This document shows, in pieces, positions 1 through 12,611 of a stretch of 64,000 bases of DNA. The translations under genes were made by a program, and so were the position numbers. Positions within the stretch are counted from its first letter, which is position 1. Each line of letters opens with the position of its first letter. Source of the stretch: Copromyces sp. CBS 386.78. Lineage: Eukaryota > Ascomycota > Sordariomycetes > Sordariales > Sordariaceae. The notes below the pieces were generated by a model. That model was not told the DNA's origin, ran no database searches, and saw nothing but the letters and a program-made list of their open reading frames with translations. The stretch lies in NCBI GenBank assembly GCA_030685235.1, contig MU839124.1, forward strand, positions 248,001-312,000, read 5' to 3'.

Positions 1-34
1 AGTAGCCGTTGGGGTTGTTATTGGGAGGTGCCAT
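1..34 (-). CDS. 5' end of an unidentified gene leaving the left edge
   Basis: A minus-strand ATG at 34-32 lies in a good fungal start context (CACC before the ATG, G after it) and opens a frame reading MAPPNNNPNGY to the edge. Its upstream side carries a CAT-rich stretch of the sort seen in fungal 5' UTRs. It lies in tandem with the dehydrogenase gene at 341-1425 and may be another member of the same metabolite cluster. Only 11 residues are visible, so neither family nor reality can be settled. Confidence 0.4.
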   Translation of the reverse strand, partial: MAPPNNNPNGY

Positions 35-57
35 GGTGAATGTGTGTTGGGGGAGGT

Positions 58-79
58 GATGATGATGATGATGATGATG
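58..79. repeat. (GAT)n microsatellite
   Basis: Seven uninterrupted GAT units just upstream of the minus-strand start at 34; they would lie in the 5' UTR or promoter of that gene. Confidence 0.9.
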
Positions 80-340
80 AATGGAAGTGTTGAAGATGTG
101 TGAATGAGGCTGAAGTTCTGGGATATGTGAGTGGAATGAGTTAGGAGATACTGTTGTGGAGGGACATATGATGAGACCTTCTTATGCAGCTTTTGGGGAC
201 GTGTGATGATGGACCGAATGTTACAGCCGTAAACAGCATCACGTTTGCTCGCATTTAAGCATCGAATCGCATTAAATCGTAAAATATAGAGCATATAATA
301 TACCCTTGATCAACCTCCCGGTTTGTCAGACCCCGGGCCA

Positions 341-1425
341 TCAGACATGGGCAGCAAGCGTGGTACCCCCATCCAAAATCATGTTGCACCCGGTAGCATA
401 GCTCGCTCTCGGACTAGACAGAAACATGACCGCGTCGGCAACTTCCTCGGCCAGCGCAATCCTTCCGAGCGGAACGGCTTTCTGGATCATCTCTCCGAGC
501 TCGGGGATGTCATCCATGGCCTTGCGAATCATAGGGGTATCGACCCATGAAGGACACACGCTATTGACCCGGATTCCGTGTTTGGCGTTATCGAGTGCTA
601 TCGGAAGGTTCGTCAGCTTGTGATCTATCTACACCAACGCCGGAACGGACCCTTTCTGTTACCCTAAGCAGGGACGGCAATTTGTGTAACCCAACCCACG
701 CCAACCCGCATTACCCCATGAAAAGAGCCAAAGGAACTTACCAGCATTCTTGGTAACACCATTAACTGCATGCTTGGCGGCCGTGTACTGGACCATACCC
801 GGGGTAGCAACGAACCCCGAAGCTGACCCCAGGTTGACAATGCTACCGCGCGCGACACCCCGCGCGGGAACGGCTTCGTCAACGGGAACGGGGTCTTGGG
901 TCTTTATGATGGCGGAGAGAGCGCGGGTGACGAGGAAGGTGCCGGTTACGTTGACCTTGAACATCTTTTCGAACTCGGCGACGCTGGCTTCGGCGATTTC
1001 GTTGGCTAATTGGACTCCGACCTGTTACCAAGGAGGGGTGTCAGTGTGGGCTGGTGATTGGGGGTTCATGGGTGGTAGGGCTTACACCAGCGCTGTTCAC
1101 TGCGTAGTCGATTCGACCGAGGATCCGATGTGCATGTGCGATGGCTTCATCAACGGATTCTTCCTTTGTGACATCAATGGCAACAGGTTCTGCCAGAATA
1201 TTTGGATGGGTAGCGAGAGATTTGCACTCTGCTGCCACCGCTGCGGCAGCTTCGAGGGTAAGGTCTGCCACGACGATGCCCCGAACACCATATCGGGCAA
1301 AGGCCAACGCGCATGCTTTGCCAATACCGCTTGCTGCAAAGAAGATTAATAGGTTAGCAAAAGCGGTTGTGAGGAGAACAGAAGGCATCACCTCCGATAA
1401 CGAATGCCGAACCAGTGAGATCCAT
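341..1425 (-). CDS. Short-chain dehydrogenase/reductase, 4 exons, 272 aa
   Basis: NAD(P)-dependent SDR, presumably oxidising or reducing a polyketide intermediate in the cytosol. Exons on the minus strand are 1425-1392, 1333-1086, 1021-742 and 597-341; all three introns (58, 64 and 144 bp) are GT-AG and the phases join without a frame break. Visible motifs: a glycine-rich cofactor loop (GASGIG, residues 11-16), NSAG near 91-94, Ser in LGSASG (about 160) and the catalytic Tyr173-x3-Lys177 in YTAAK. The C-terminal half (CPSWVDTPM, LILDGGTTL-like ending) is typical of the classical fungal family. Oddity: with the only canonical donor, the cofactor loop reads VIGASGIG, one residue shorter than the usual VTGGASGIG. 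It lies back to back with the cupin gene at 2006, consistent with co-regulation. It resembles SDRs of salicylaldehyde-type clusters (the srd cluster of N. crassa), but which one is not assigned. Confidence 0.85.
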
Positions 1426-2005
1426 GACTTCGGTTTGTAGCGATGTCTAGCTAGCAACAAAACCGAGTGTCATGCGCGCCGAAGGATTACCCATTTTATG
1501 CATCGGAAGGACGACATTTGCTGAAGGTTACCGAACACCGAGTTTGTCTACCAAGCTGGTGTCCGTCTGTCTCTTTTTTTGCGTTTCGAGATCTCAGCAA
1601 TCCTTTCGGCGAGGGTGTGAGATTGACGGTAGGATTTGATGCAGGTCAGATTTCCGTGTAAGACGGAGATGGGGCAATACCCGCCGGCGTTGCATCCCCG
1701 GGGGTAACCCCCAGTTCGACAGAGTAAGTGTTGGTACACCTCGCAGAAAGACTTTTTTTCGTGGAAATGCCGTGGGATAATTCCGTGTCCGTGAACGAAA
1801 CCCGAGATTGATGTTGGAGCAATTATTGGGCGGTATTTGGCCGTCATGGGTATCGGGAACCGGCCGGTTGACCTGATGAGAAGAGACATAGTATGACGGT
1901 CTTGACGATATAACATCAGAGTTTGACTCCCTTTCTCATCATCATCAACTTCAAGCATCAATTTTCTCGGTTCTGTCCATCAACAAACCTTCCCTCTCTC
2001 TCAAA
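1426..2005. promoter_or_regulatory. Shared divergent promoter of the SDR and cupin genes
   Basis: 580 bp separate the two divergent start codons. No convincing coding sequence lies here. The end next to the cupin gene is pyrimidine-rich (TTTCTC, CCTCTCTCTC) as is common before fungal start codons. I could not identify a specific regulator site. Confidence 0.55.
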
Positions 2006-2653
2006 ATGTCGACCTCGGGCCCCATCACCGAATTCCCCGCCCCCGGCCTTCGGGATCCCTTTCGCTATATCACGGGTCATGACGCCGAGGGAAACGCAGT
2101 TTTTGTCCAAACTGACAACGGCGACCACCGTGCCGTGATGCTTGGCGGTGCCGCTGCGCAAAACATCCTCTACAGCGCTGGCTCCAACCCCATCGAGCTC
2201 ACCGGCAACGTCGATCTCGAGTTCGCCAAGAACAGGGTTTGTTTACACACTCTTTCGCCCTTATTGGAAACACGATCTAATGTAATGTGACAGCCCTCCC
2301 TCCACATTCCGAATGGGGTTTGTGTCAGAATGATCGACTTCGCGCCCGGTTGCAAATCCAACATGCACCGGGCCCTCTGCATGGGCATCGGCACCGTGTG
2401 TGAAGGCGAGGTCGAGCTCATGCTCGGCAGCGGCGAGAAGCGCATCCTGAGGCCCGGTGATGTCTCGATCAACCGCGGCGCATTGCACCAGTGGCGCAAC
2501 ACGTCGGAAGACAAGCCGGCGAGGATGTTGTACACGCTGCTGGACATCAACCCGCTGATTGTCAATGGCAAGCAGCTGGACTTTGATATGGGGTATTTGA
2601 TGAAAGAGTATGCCGAGTATGACGAGGGCACCGGAGACAAGAAGGATGAGTAG
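2006..2653 (+). CDS. Cupin-fold oxidoreductase, 2 exons, 196 aa
   Basis: Exons 2006-2236 and 2294-2653 with a 57-bp GT-AG intron in phase 0. The start follows a CTCTCAAA leader (CTCAAAATGTCG). The protein has a single cupin barrel: motif-1 region around 96-116 (G96, H102, GEVEL at 115-119) and motif 2 with P131-G132-D133, H142 and N146 in an RGALHQWRN context. This is the RmlC-like group found beside fungal polyketide synthases; such proteins are thought to act on polyketide aldehydes or quinols. The motif-1 metal ligands are incomplete (one clear His), so metal binding is uncertain. It lies between the divergent SDR and the PKS, and in the N. crassa sordarial (srd) cluster a cupin has a comparable place, so a role in tailoring the product of the PKS at 4679 is likely. 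Confidence 0.85.
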
Positions 2654-2796
2654 ACTGGTTTGTGGAGATGGGATAGGGCGGGGTGTTTGAGTTGGCGGAG
2701 TGGTTACGGTAGATGCATCATAAACAATACTGCAAACTTCCAATTGAGCCTCTGATGATCCATTGTCCGTACCGAGATTTTTGAATGTGGTTATCC

Positions 2797-2828
<32 letters not shown>

Positions 2829-4678
2829 TTTTGCAGACCCCTGTCACGAGAACCGCACTGACAACCTTTTAAGGATTGATGTGTAAACCGTTGAACAGGC
2901 TGAAACGGGCTGAGCTGGATGGCGAGATGGTCAGCAGGGGAGGGGCGACCCGCGCTACACCATCACTACTAGGCCGATTCAGTCATGTGGACGGCATATA
3001 CCGTTCGCCCGTTTGGTACGCTTAACGTCACTATCCGTCAAATCATATACTGCAGCTAGCGTTCATGCTTGCTTCTGAGAGCTTGTTACCAAAATCAACG
3101 ATCCGGTCGCGGTGATATCAACCGTAAGGTCGTAAAGCCGCTCGGCGGTCCGAGGGCTGTGTAAGACGGGGGTGCTGATGCTACCTCTCTCTTAGGCGCG
3201 AGGGACTTTGGCGATACCACTACATAAGGACCGTTCACTCACTGAATGAAACGGACCTTTCTTCAGCGGGTAATGACATATGCTTGACCGTCTTCCTACA
3301 GCGTACGAGGCAAAGCACGCACAAGTTCCCTTCGATTTGGATCACTTGCTCAGTGGGGTATGATGTATTGTCCCTTTGAAGGACTGTGCTTGTGATGGGC
3401 CCTTGTAGGGCTGAGGGGTATCTTTGCACTAGGCTCGGGCTTGAAGAATATGTGATACATGTTCCATCTGAAGGGGTAAAACTTGGTGGATATGACGAGA
3501 ATGGCAGGTATCCTCCGAAACGGAAAGGATATCTTCTGTCAATCTGGTGTAGCGAGATTAGGGAACGGTGGCCTGTGGCCTGTGCAAGTAATACGATGAA
3601 ACTGAGACTTTATCTCCGATCTCGAAATTGCAAGGCCAATGAAACCCACGGGATGCGGCTCCCGTTGCACACTACCGGCCCAGGTGCCGAGGGGAACAGC
3701 CGCTTGCTATGTTCTATAAGGAATGCAGCCCGTGTTTGTGTAAATATCGCAAAGGAAAGCTGGGGATGAACAATGGCAAATATGGGGGAAGTAGGTAGTA
3801 GGGGCTGCGATTCTTTACTGAGGGCTTCACTCAGGGCGATTGCGACCCCCGAATTCAGACCTAGGTTTCGAGTGTAACAGGAGACTTGCTCTAAATACCA
3901 CTTGACTTGAGCCTAGACACCGCTCTTCTGCCCGGTCCGTATGATTATAGCTTTTAAGCTTACCGAAATACGTTCCGTACAGCATTCCGGGGACAATGTA
4001 ATGTTGAACATGATAGCTGACGTTTCTGGTAAGCATGCACAGATCTTCAGTAAGATAGTCAAATGCACCAACGGCAAGGGACAACTCCATATCCATCCCC
4101 ACTAACACCTTGCGGCTCCCTCATGGCGTGGGGGAAATGAAGGCGGATGTACTCCCAACAGGGGAAGAAGGAAGTAAACAATGTAGCAGGAGACGGGTTT
4201 CGGTGTTTTCGTTACCACGCGGTAAGGTAATGCCCGTACTCCATGCTACTCCATACACGGCGATGAACCTGGTAGCTTCGTCCGCGTCGGGATAGCATAG
4301 CTCTGACCGCTTTGTCAGGAACTTGTGCAAGTGGTTTATCCTGTGAATGCCTTCGGCGTGCTCATTCAGGAAGATAACCAAAGAAAGAGGCCATCATGGA
4401 TGGAACTTGTGTAGACTGCAGTCCTCCGTACGCGAGTAAGCCGGCGATGATGATAATGATGCTCACGATGATGGTCTTTGACCTCGATGGGCGAACAAAC
4501 GATGTATAAGAAAGATCACCATCGTCTCGATCAAAGCACAACTTACCTTCCAGATCATCGCCAACATCATCATCACATCAACAACACACTCGTGCTTCCT
4601 CCTCAAAGCATTCAGACTCCCATCTCTTTCACAATCCGTTGACAGCAGGACACATCTCCACCTACCAAATCATTCAAG
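2654..4678. other. Long intergenic region before the PKS
   Basis: About 2 kb with only short, unmatched ORFs. It contains a 26-base poly-A run (2802-2827) just after the cupin gene and, in the last 150 bp, a CA- and CT-rich segment that is probably the PKS leader. Base composition is like the neighbouring genes, with no RIP signature. I see no gene remnant I can name. Confidence 0.5.
2802..2827 (+). repeat. Poly-A tract, 26 bases
   Basis: An uninterrupted run of 26 A about 150 bp downstream of the cupin stop. No adjacent retroelement 3' end or target duplication is visible, so a simple homopolymer is the likely explanation. Confidence 0.9.
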
Positions 4679-7600
4679 ATGGCCCCTCACAGCACCGTCG
4701 ACTCCGACTACTCGTCCGGGTCCTACACTCCGACCAGTACCGATGGCTTCGCCGGCCTCAACGGACTTAACGGTGGGCGCACCGTCGATCCTCAAGAGCC
4801 CATCGCTATCATTGGAATGGGTAAGTCACGCCAATAGCCACACTCGTGACAGCTCATTTTCCCTAACCGAACATCACTAACACTTCCTAGGATGTCGTCT
4901 GCCCGGTGGAAGCCACTCCAGCTCCAAGCTCTGGGAGCTCCTCAAGGCCGGGCGCACCGCCCAGAGCCGCTTCCCACCGTCGCGCTTCAACATCGACGGC
5001 TTCTACCACCCCAACTCGGACCGGCCCGGCTCGCTCAACATGGAGGGCGGCTACTTCATCGAGGACGACATCCGCGGCTTCGAGAACTCCTTCTTCGGCA
5101 TCAACAACCTCGAGGCCACGTACATGGATCCCCAGCAGCGCAAGCTGCTCGAGGTCGTCTTCGAGACGTTTGAGAACGCCGGCTTTACGCTGGACCAGGT
5201 CTCCGACGCCAACATCGGTTGCTATGTCGGTAACTTCGTGACGGATTTCATCACCATGCAGCTCAAGGATTCCGAGTACACCCACAGATACTCGGCGACT
5301 GGTCTGGGTACCACCATCCTGGCTAACAGAATCAGCCATGTGTTCAACATGAAGGGTCCCAGCTTCGTCATCGACACTGCTTGCTCTTCCTCGCTTTACT
5401 GCTTGCATGCGGCTGTTACCGCCTTGCTCGCGGGAGAATGCGACTCAGCCATCGTGGCTGGTGCCAACCTTATCCAGTCTCCTGAGCAGCAGCTCGCCAC
5501 CATGAAGGCCGGTGTCCTTTCCAAGACCTCCACCTGCCACACTTTCGACTCGTCTGCCGATGGTTATGGCAGAGCTGATGGTATCGGCGCAATCCTCGTC
5601 AAGAGGCTCAGCGATGCCATCCGCGACGGAGACCCGATCCGCTCCGTCATCCGCGGTACTGCCATCAACTCGAACGGAAAGACGAACGGAATCACCCTCC
5701 CCAGCGCTGATGGCCAGGAGGCCGTCATCCGCAAGGCCTACGCTCAAGCCGGCCTTGGCTTCAATGAGACCGACTACATCGAGTGCCACGGTACGGGAAC
5801 AGCTGTGGGTGACCCGATCGAAGTTGAGGCCGTGTCCCGTGTCTTCAAGAAGCCTCAAGGTGCTCCCCTCCTGATCGGCTCCGTCAAGAGCAACCTCGGT
5901 CACTCCGAGGCCGCTTCCGGTCTTTCCAGCATCATCAAGGTGGCCATGGCCCTCGAGAAGGGCGAGATCCCTCCCACATATGGCGTCAAGAACATCAACC
6001 CCAAGATCAAGACCGATGAATGGAACGTCCAGATCGTCACCGAGACGACCCCTTGGCCGAAGAACCTTCCTCACAACGCCACCAGGCTCTTCCGTCGTGC
6101 TGGTGTCAACTCCTTCGGATATGGCGGTGCCAACGCCCACGCCATTCTTGAGGCTCCCCAGATGCACGTCCCTGTTGGGTACAACCGCGGCTCCCTGCCG
6201 GCTTCTCTCACCCGCTCGACTTTGTTCCTCCCCTTCTCTGGTTCAAACACCGCCGCTCTCGAGCGCAGAGTCACTGACATTGCTGCTGCGATTGACTTTG
6301 ACAATGTCAGCATCGCCGACTTGGCCTACACTCTCGGTGTCAAGCGCACCCACCTCAGCACTCGTGGGTTCATCCTCAGCGGCCCAGACACCCTCAAGGA
6401 TGACCTCAAGCGCGAGAACCTCCGCGTTGCTATCCAGGGCAAGACCTACTCCAAGCTTCCCTTGGCTTTTGTCTTCACCGGCCAGGGTGCTCAGTGGCCC
6501 GAGATGGGCAAGGAGTTGATGAAGGAGTTCCCCAGCTTCCGTCGTACCATCCAGAGACTCGATGCTGCCTTGCAGATGCTCCCGCATGCTCCCACCTGGA
6601 CCCTTCAGGGAGCCATCCTTGAGCCGGCCAAGACCAGCATGATCAACCATGCCTCGCGCTCTCAGCCTGTCTGCACTGCTGTCCAGGTTGCCCTGGTCCA
6701 GCTCCTCGCTTCTTGGGGCATCAAGCCCGAGAGTGTCATCGGCCACTCCTCCGGAGAAATTGCCGCTGCCTACACTGCCGGCTATCTCACCCCTGAGCAG
6801 TCCATCATCATCGCCTACTACCGTGGCCACTGTGTCACCAAGAGCACCATGGTCGGTGCCATGATGGCTGCCGGTCTCGGCGCTGAGGATGCCAACAAGA
6901 AGATCAGCGAGCTTGGCCTCGATGGCAAGATCCGAGTTGCATGTGTTAATTCCCCCGAGAGCGTCACCATCTCCGGTGACACCGAGGGCATCGAGACCCT
7001 CCGTGCCCAGTTCGACCAGGCTGGCACCTTCGCCAGAGTCCTCAAGACCGATGGCAAGGCCTACCACTCCCACCACATGGCTGTCATCGGCCAGGAGTAC
7101 GAGGACCTCCTCACCGAGGCTCTCGACGGCGATGACTTCCCCACCACCAGCAATGGCGTCCGCTTCATTTCCTCCGTCACCGACGCCGTCGTCAACCACT
7201 CCGTTGGCCCCGCGTACTGGCGCGCCAACCTTGAGTCCCCCGTCCTCTTCGCCAACGTCGTCGAGCGTCTCATCAAGGACACCGCCTCCCACCTCGTCGA
7301 GCTCGGCCCTCACTCCGCCCTCGAGCTTCCTATCAAGCAGACCCGCACCAAGCTCAACATCAGCGAGACCAAGGTACACTACGGCTCGGCCCTCTCGCGC
7401 GGCAAGAACTCCATCACCACCATCCTCAACCTGGTCGGTGATCTCTTCCTGCACGGCCACGACGTCTCCTTCAAGGGCGTCAACTACGTCGACTCGGCCT
7501 TCAACAGCCCCAAGGCGCGCAAGAACGTGCGCACCCAGGAGAAGATGCTGCTAGACCTGCCCAACTACACCTGGGACTACAGCGGCACCGTCTTCAACGA

Positions 7601-10600
7601 GTCGCGCGTCAGCGTCGAGTGGCGCAACCGCAAGTATCCCCGCCACGACCTGCTGGGCTCGCAAGTCCACGGAGGGAACGGCATCTCGAGCAACTGGCGC
7701 AATGTCGTCAAGGCCAAGGACATCCCCTGGATGGAAGGCCACAAGCTCGACACCACCACCGTCTTCCCGGCCGCTGGCTATCTCGCCATGGCCGTCGAGG
7801 CGATGTGCCAAGTCGCCGACGTGACCAAGGAGCAAGAGCCCGCTCTCAGCCTGCGCAACGTCAACATCACCAAGGCCCTGACTCTCGGCAGCGAGGAAAC
7901 AGACGCCGGCGTCGAGCTGTTCACCACGCTCTACCCGGCCCAGCTCTCCGGCGGCGCCGCCACCGACGCAGGCTGGTACCAGTTCAACATCAGCTCCTAC
8001 ACCAACGACACAGCCACCACGCACGCCAACGGTCTCGTCAAGATCGACGCCGCCCCCGCTCCGCTGGAGGTCAGCCTGCCCATCGTCCCGTCGACCATGG
8101 AGCCACAAGCACCCCGCACCTGGTACGGCAAGTTCGCCAAGGGCGGACTCAACTTCCAGGGCCAGTTCCAGTCTCTTACCGAGATCCAGAACCCCCGCAA
8201 GAAGGAGAACGCGCACACGCTGGCTAAGACGGAACTCCGCCAGGGCGGTAGCGGCGGCCCTTCGACTGAGTCGGAGTATCTCATTCACCCGATCACGATT
8301 GATGCCCTCTTCCAGGCTGGTATCATTGCTAGCACATCTGGTGTTGTCCGTGAGCTGCGCGCTAAGGTCCCGGTGCACATCGAGGAGATGCACCTCCGCG
8401 CTCCGGTTGGCGGGCAGAAGGAGCTCAAGGTCAATGCTACCTCTGAGGCGGTTGGCTTTGGCACCATCCGCGTTGATGGCGAGCTGTTTGATGATGAGGG
8501 ACGTGTCTTCCTCCAGATCAACCGCTGCAGACAGGTCGCTTATCAGAGCGGTATCCAGCAGGAGGCCGGCGATGAGCGTCACCCTATGCTTCGTGTCGTT
8601 TGGAAGCCGGATGTGACCAGGCTTGCAGCCGATGATTCCGAGGAGTTCTCGCAGTACATTGAGCAGTATACTGCCAACTCTGAGAGCAAGGCTGATGATG
8701 CTACTGTTCGCTTGGGAGCTGCTCTGGACTTGCTTATCCACAAGCACCCCAGACTTCGCATCTTGAACCTCGATGTCAACTTGAACGAGTTCTTGGTTGA
8801 CACCCTCCGTCTTGAGACCGACTTCAAGAAGTGCAAGACTTTGGTCAGCGGCTCCTACTCCGAGGATGGCACCCTCACATTCGAGGACCTCACCAACGAG
8901 AGCAAGAACTCCACCGCCGCTCAAGTATTTGACGTCGTCATCCTCGGTTCCAAGACCCAGGACCTCGAGGCCGTCAAGGAGCTTGTCGACGAGGACGGCT
9001 CCATCCTTCTCAACGGTTCCCCCGCCGACGCCGACAAGCTCCAAACCCTCGGCTTCACCACCCTCCAAGCCCCCTCCGGCACCACCCTCGCCCAGACTCC
9101 CCAGGAGATCACCGCCAAGCAGACCAAGACGCTCTCCAAGCAGGTCCTCATCGTCGAGTGCAACGCCGACCACGTCCTCAACAGCGCCATCGCCGCCCAA
9201 GCCAAGAAGATCACCGGCCTCGACGCCCAGCGTATCCCACTCGAGAGCGTCACGGCCGACATCATCGCCGCGCACACCCGCGTCATCTCCACCATCGAGC
9301 TCGAGGACCCCGTCCTCTCTCGCGTAACCGAGGACGAGATGAAGCACATCAAGACTTTGACCGACAACTGCACCAACCTCGTCTGGGTCACCGGCGGCCG
9401 TCTCTTCCAGGCTGCTTCGCCTGAGCACGCCGTTGTCTATGGTCTCTCGCGTGCATTGATGCTCGAGCAGCCTTCGCTCCGCTTCTTTGTGGTGGACGTT
9501 GACCATGAGAGCACCCCTGTCCAGAGAACCGCTAAGCACGTCGTTGAGGTCCTCCAGCAGGCTCTTATCGAGGCCGATCCCGACTATGAGTTCATCCAGA
9601 ATGCTGGTCTGCTCCATGTCAGCAGGTTTGTGCCTGAGGAGAGCCTCAACAGGGTGTTCCGTGAGAAGCAGGGTGCCGAGAAGCTTGCTTTGCCGCTTAA
9701 GGATGCTAGACCTTTCCGTCTTGGCACTGACATGGTCGGCCAGATCGACTCTATCTTCTTCCGCCGTGAGGAGGCCAAGGATGTCCAGCTCGCTAATGGC
9801 CATGTCGAGGTCTCTGTGAAGACTGTGGGCTTGAACACAAAGGATCTCCAGGCGATCAACGGTGACGGTGATAACACCAGCGGATCCTTCTGCACTTCGC
9901 AGTATACCGCTGTTGTTAGCAAGGTTGGCGCTGGCGTTGAGAACCTGGCTGTTGGTGATCGTGTTGTCGTCATGGAGCCCGGTTACTTCGCTACCACCGA
10001 GAGTGTCCCAGCCTGGGCTTGCCAGAAGTTGGCAGACAACGAGGACTTCATCACCCTGTCTAGCGTTCCCCTTCAGCTCAGCACCGCCATCTACGCTGTC
10101 AACAACCGCGCTCACGTCCAAGCCGGCGAGTCTGTCCTCGTCATCACCGGAAGTGATATCGCCGCTGACCAGGCCGCCATCCGCGTCGCTCAGCTCGCTA
10201 ACGCCGACGTGTTCGCCGTCGGCGACAACACCAACCTGTCTGCGGACCGCGTCTTCGCCAAGGATGACAAGGCTCTCGTCGCCAAGCTGCTCAAGGCCAC
10301 CGAGGGCCGTGGCGTCGATGTCGTCATCAACTTCGCCAACGAGGCTGCTCCTATCTCCAGCATTGGCAGCATCTTCGCTGACTGCGGACGTCTTGTGCAT
10401 GTCGGCAAGTCCGGCTTTGCCGAGACCATTGCTACTGACTCGACCCTCTTCCGCAAGAGCGTCACGGTCACGACCTTTGACATTGCCAACATGCTGTCTC
10501 TCAAGACTGCTGCTGGCCAGAAGATCCGCTCCCAGCTGTTGGCTGATAGCGTCGCGCTCTACCGCCAGGGCGAGCTCAACCTTGCCTCCTCTCCCAAGGT

Positions 10601-11949
10601 GTTCGACGTCTCCGAGGTCCGCGACGCCTTCCGCGCGCTGGCGGCTAAAGGCCACTCTGGCTCTGTTGTTGTCTCTCTCGAGAACGAGGCCTCGCTTGTC
10701 CCCACTCTCCCCCTCAAGTATGACACTGTCCTTAGCCCCGAGAAGAGCTACCTCCTTGTTGGCTGCCTCGGTGGCCTCGGTCGATCCATGTCCAAGTGGA
10801 TGCTTGCTCGTGGTGCTCGCAAGTTTGTCTTCATGGGCCGCAGCGGTACTGACCGTGCTCCCGCTCGTCGCTTGGTCGAGGATCTCGAGCTTGCTGGTGC
10901 GCAGGTGACCGTCGTTCGTGGTGATGTTATCAACATGGAGGATGTTGAGTTGGCTGTTAACGGTATTGATGGACCGATTGGCGGTGTTATCCAGGCTGCT
11001 ATGGGTCTTGATGTAAGTCTCAACCCCCTCTTCGTCGATGATGAAGCAAATACTAACCGGTAACTCCCCCAAACAGGAAGCCCTCTTCACCACTATGCCC
11101 CGCGACTACTGGCTCACCGGCCTCAAGCCCAAGATCCTCGGCTCCTGGAACCTGCACAACGCCATTCGTGGCCGCGACTCCGAGCTCGACTTCTTCCTCA
11201 TGACCTCCTCCATCTCCGGCAGCGTCGGCACCGCCACCGAATCCAACTACTGCTCGGCCAACTACTTCCTCGACGTCTTCGCCCGCCACCGCCACTCCCT
11301 CGGCCTCCCCGCCACCTCCATCGGCTTGGGTATGATTTCCGAAGTCGGCTACCTGCACGAGAACCCTGAGATCGAAGCCATGCTCCTCCGCAAGGGCATC
11401 CAAGCCATCAACGAAGACGAAATGCTGCAAATCATCGACGCCTCCCTAGCCACCCCCACCGCCGTCCCCGGTAGCTACGACGAGCTCGCCCGCGCCCACG
11501 TCCTCACCGGTCTCGAGCCTCTCGGCCTCAAGGAGCTTCGCGCCAAGGGCTTCGAAGGCACTTCCCCTGTCCTCGGCGACCCGCGCGCTTCTCTCCTGTC
11601 CGCCGCGCTCGACGAGTCCACCGATGCGGCCGGCAGCGGCGCGGCCAGCGGTATGCCCGCCGAAGTTGCCGAAGCTATTGCCACGGGTGCCTCGGTCGAG
11701 GACGCCATCCTCAAGATGATCTCCAAGAAGTTCTCCAACTTGGTGCTGATTCCCGAGGACAAGCTGAACCTGACCAAGCCGATCAGCGAGGTGGGCGTGG
11801 ACAGCATGTTGGCTGCGGAGTTCAGGGCGTGGATCTTCCAGGCTTTCAAGGTGGATGTGCCGTATTTGACGCTGTTGTCGGCGGCGGCTACGCTGACGTT
11901 GTTGTCGGAGTTGATTACGAAGAAGATGATGGAGGCTCAGGATGCTTGA
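4679..11949 (+). CDS. Highly reducing type I polyketide synthase, 3 exons, 2378 aa
   Basis: Exons 4679-4820, 4891-11012 and 11077-11949; introns of 70 and 64 bp, both GT-AG with CTAAC-type branch sites. Domain order: KS (about 40-470; Cys212 in DTACSSS, His347, His385), AT (about 565-875; GHSSG Ser667), DH (about 965-1270; His998, Asp1185 and Gln1189), a degenerate methyltransferase region (about 1300-1500, no glycine-rich SAM motif), ER (about 1650-1960), KR (from about 2000; VGCLGGLG, Tyr2146) and ACP (GVDSM, Ser2331). No thioesterase or reductase domain follows, as usual for fungal HR-PKSs; release would need a partner enzyme. Two motifs are unusual: the DH motif has Thr where HxxxGxxxxP has Gly, and the ER dinucleotide loop (near 1796) reads GSDIAADQA instead of a glycine-rich loop. 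With the SDR and cupin it forms a small cluster resembling sordarial-type salicylaldehyde synthesis; the product is an inference. Confidence 0.93.
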
Positions 11950-12611
11950 GGTGGCTTGTGGGTTGTTTGGTTGAAGATATGGTTGGTAGTTGGGAGGTCT
12001 AGATTGTCAAGTTCTCTTCATGTTCTTTCGTTTCCTTTGTATGGCGTTCAAAGGTTTTGGCTTCACAACTGGGAGGAGTGATGAATGGTGGTTGGTTGGT
12101 GGTCAACGTCATGATGATTCCGTCTTTTTTTTCTTTTCTAGACCGCGATGCTTTGGTCACTGTTTGGTTTCGATGTGCGCGTTCGTCTGTCGTACTCTGT
12201 CTTCAGCGTTGCATTTGTATAGATCTAGATCGATTTTCATAAGTTTGCTGCTATCAATAGTAAGAATATTTGAAATAACCAGTGCTGACATTGTTGCTGA
12301 TGTGACTTGAAGGAGCAAACGAACAAAGGGCAACTGAGAGCGAGTGCCAAGATTGGCAGACTTGGTGTTATGATTTGTGGCCCCACTCTGCACCTGGCAC
12401 ACCGAACTGCTCTTCCGATACCAACTGTGAGCAGCTGCTGTTTTGAGCTTTGTTTGTCTTGGCAAACTGCTGCCACCAAAAAGACGCTCGAGACACGAGT
12501 TCATCCCGAGAATTGTTTCATGTCAAGTCCAGACGGACGGGAATAGGAAGTCGGGAACACTGGAGTTTCCCATCACCACTTCGGAGGTTGGCTTCAAATT
12601 AACAAACCCAA
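11950..12611. other. Intergenic region, PKS 3' end to methyltransferase
   Basis: 660 bp of normal base composition holding the PKS 3' UTR and the promoter of the next gene. The short open frames are unsupported and nothing else is recognisable. Confidence 0.5.

Noticed and set aside
2802..2827. Poly-A run as a LINE 3' end
   Set aside because: No reverse transcriptase remnant and no flanking duplication nearby.
3386..3769. 127-codon frame in the gap before the PKS
   Set aside because: No motif, no good start context, and overlapping open frames in other phases; treated as chance.
6243..7460. 405-codon minus-strand open frame opposite the PKS AT region
   Set aside because: Same antisense artefact; no family features.
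7551..11093. 1,180-codon minus-strand open frame opposite the PKS
   Set aside because: It mirrors the codon bias of the GC-rich PKS, has low-complexity composition and no domain; the plus strand shows all PKS motifs.
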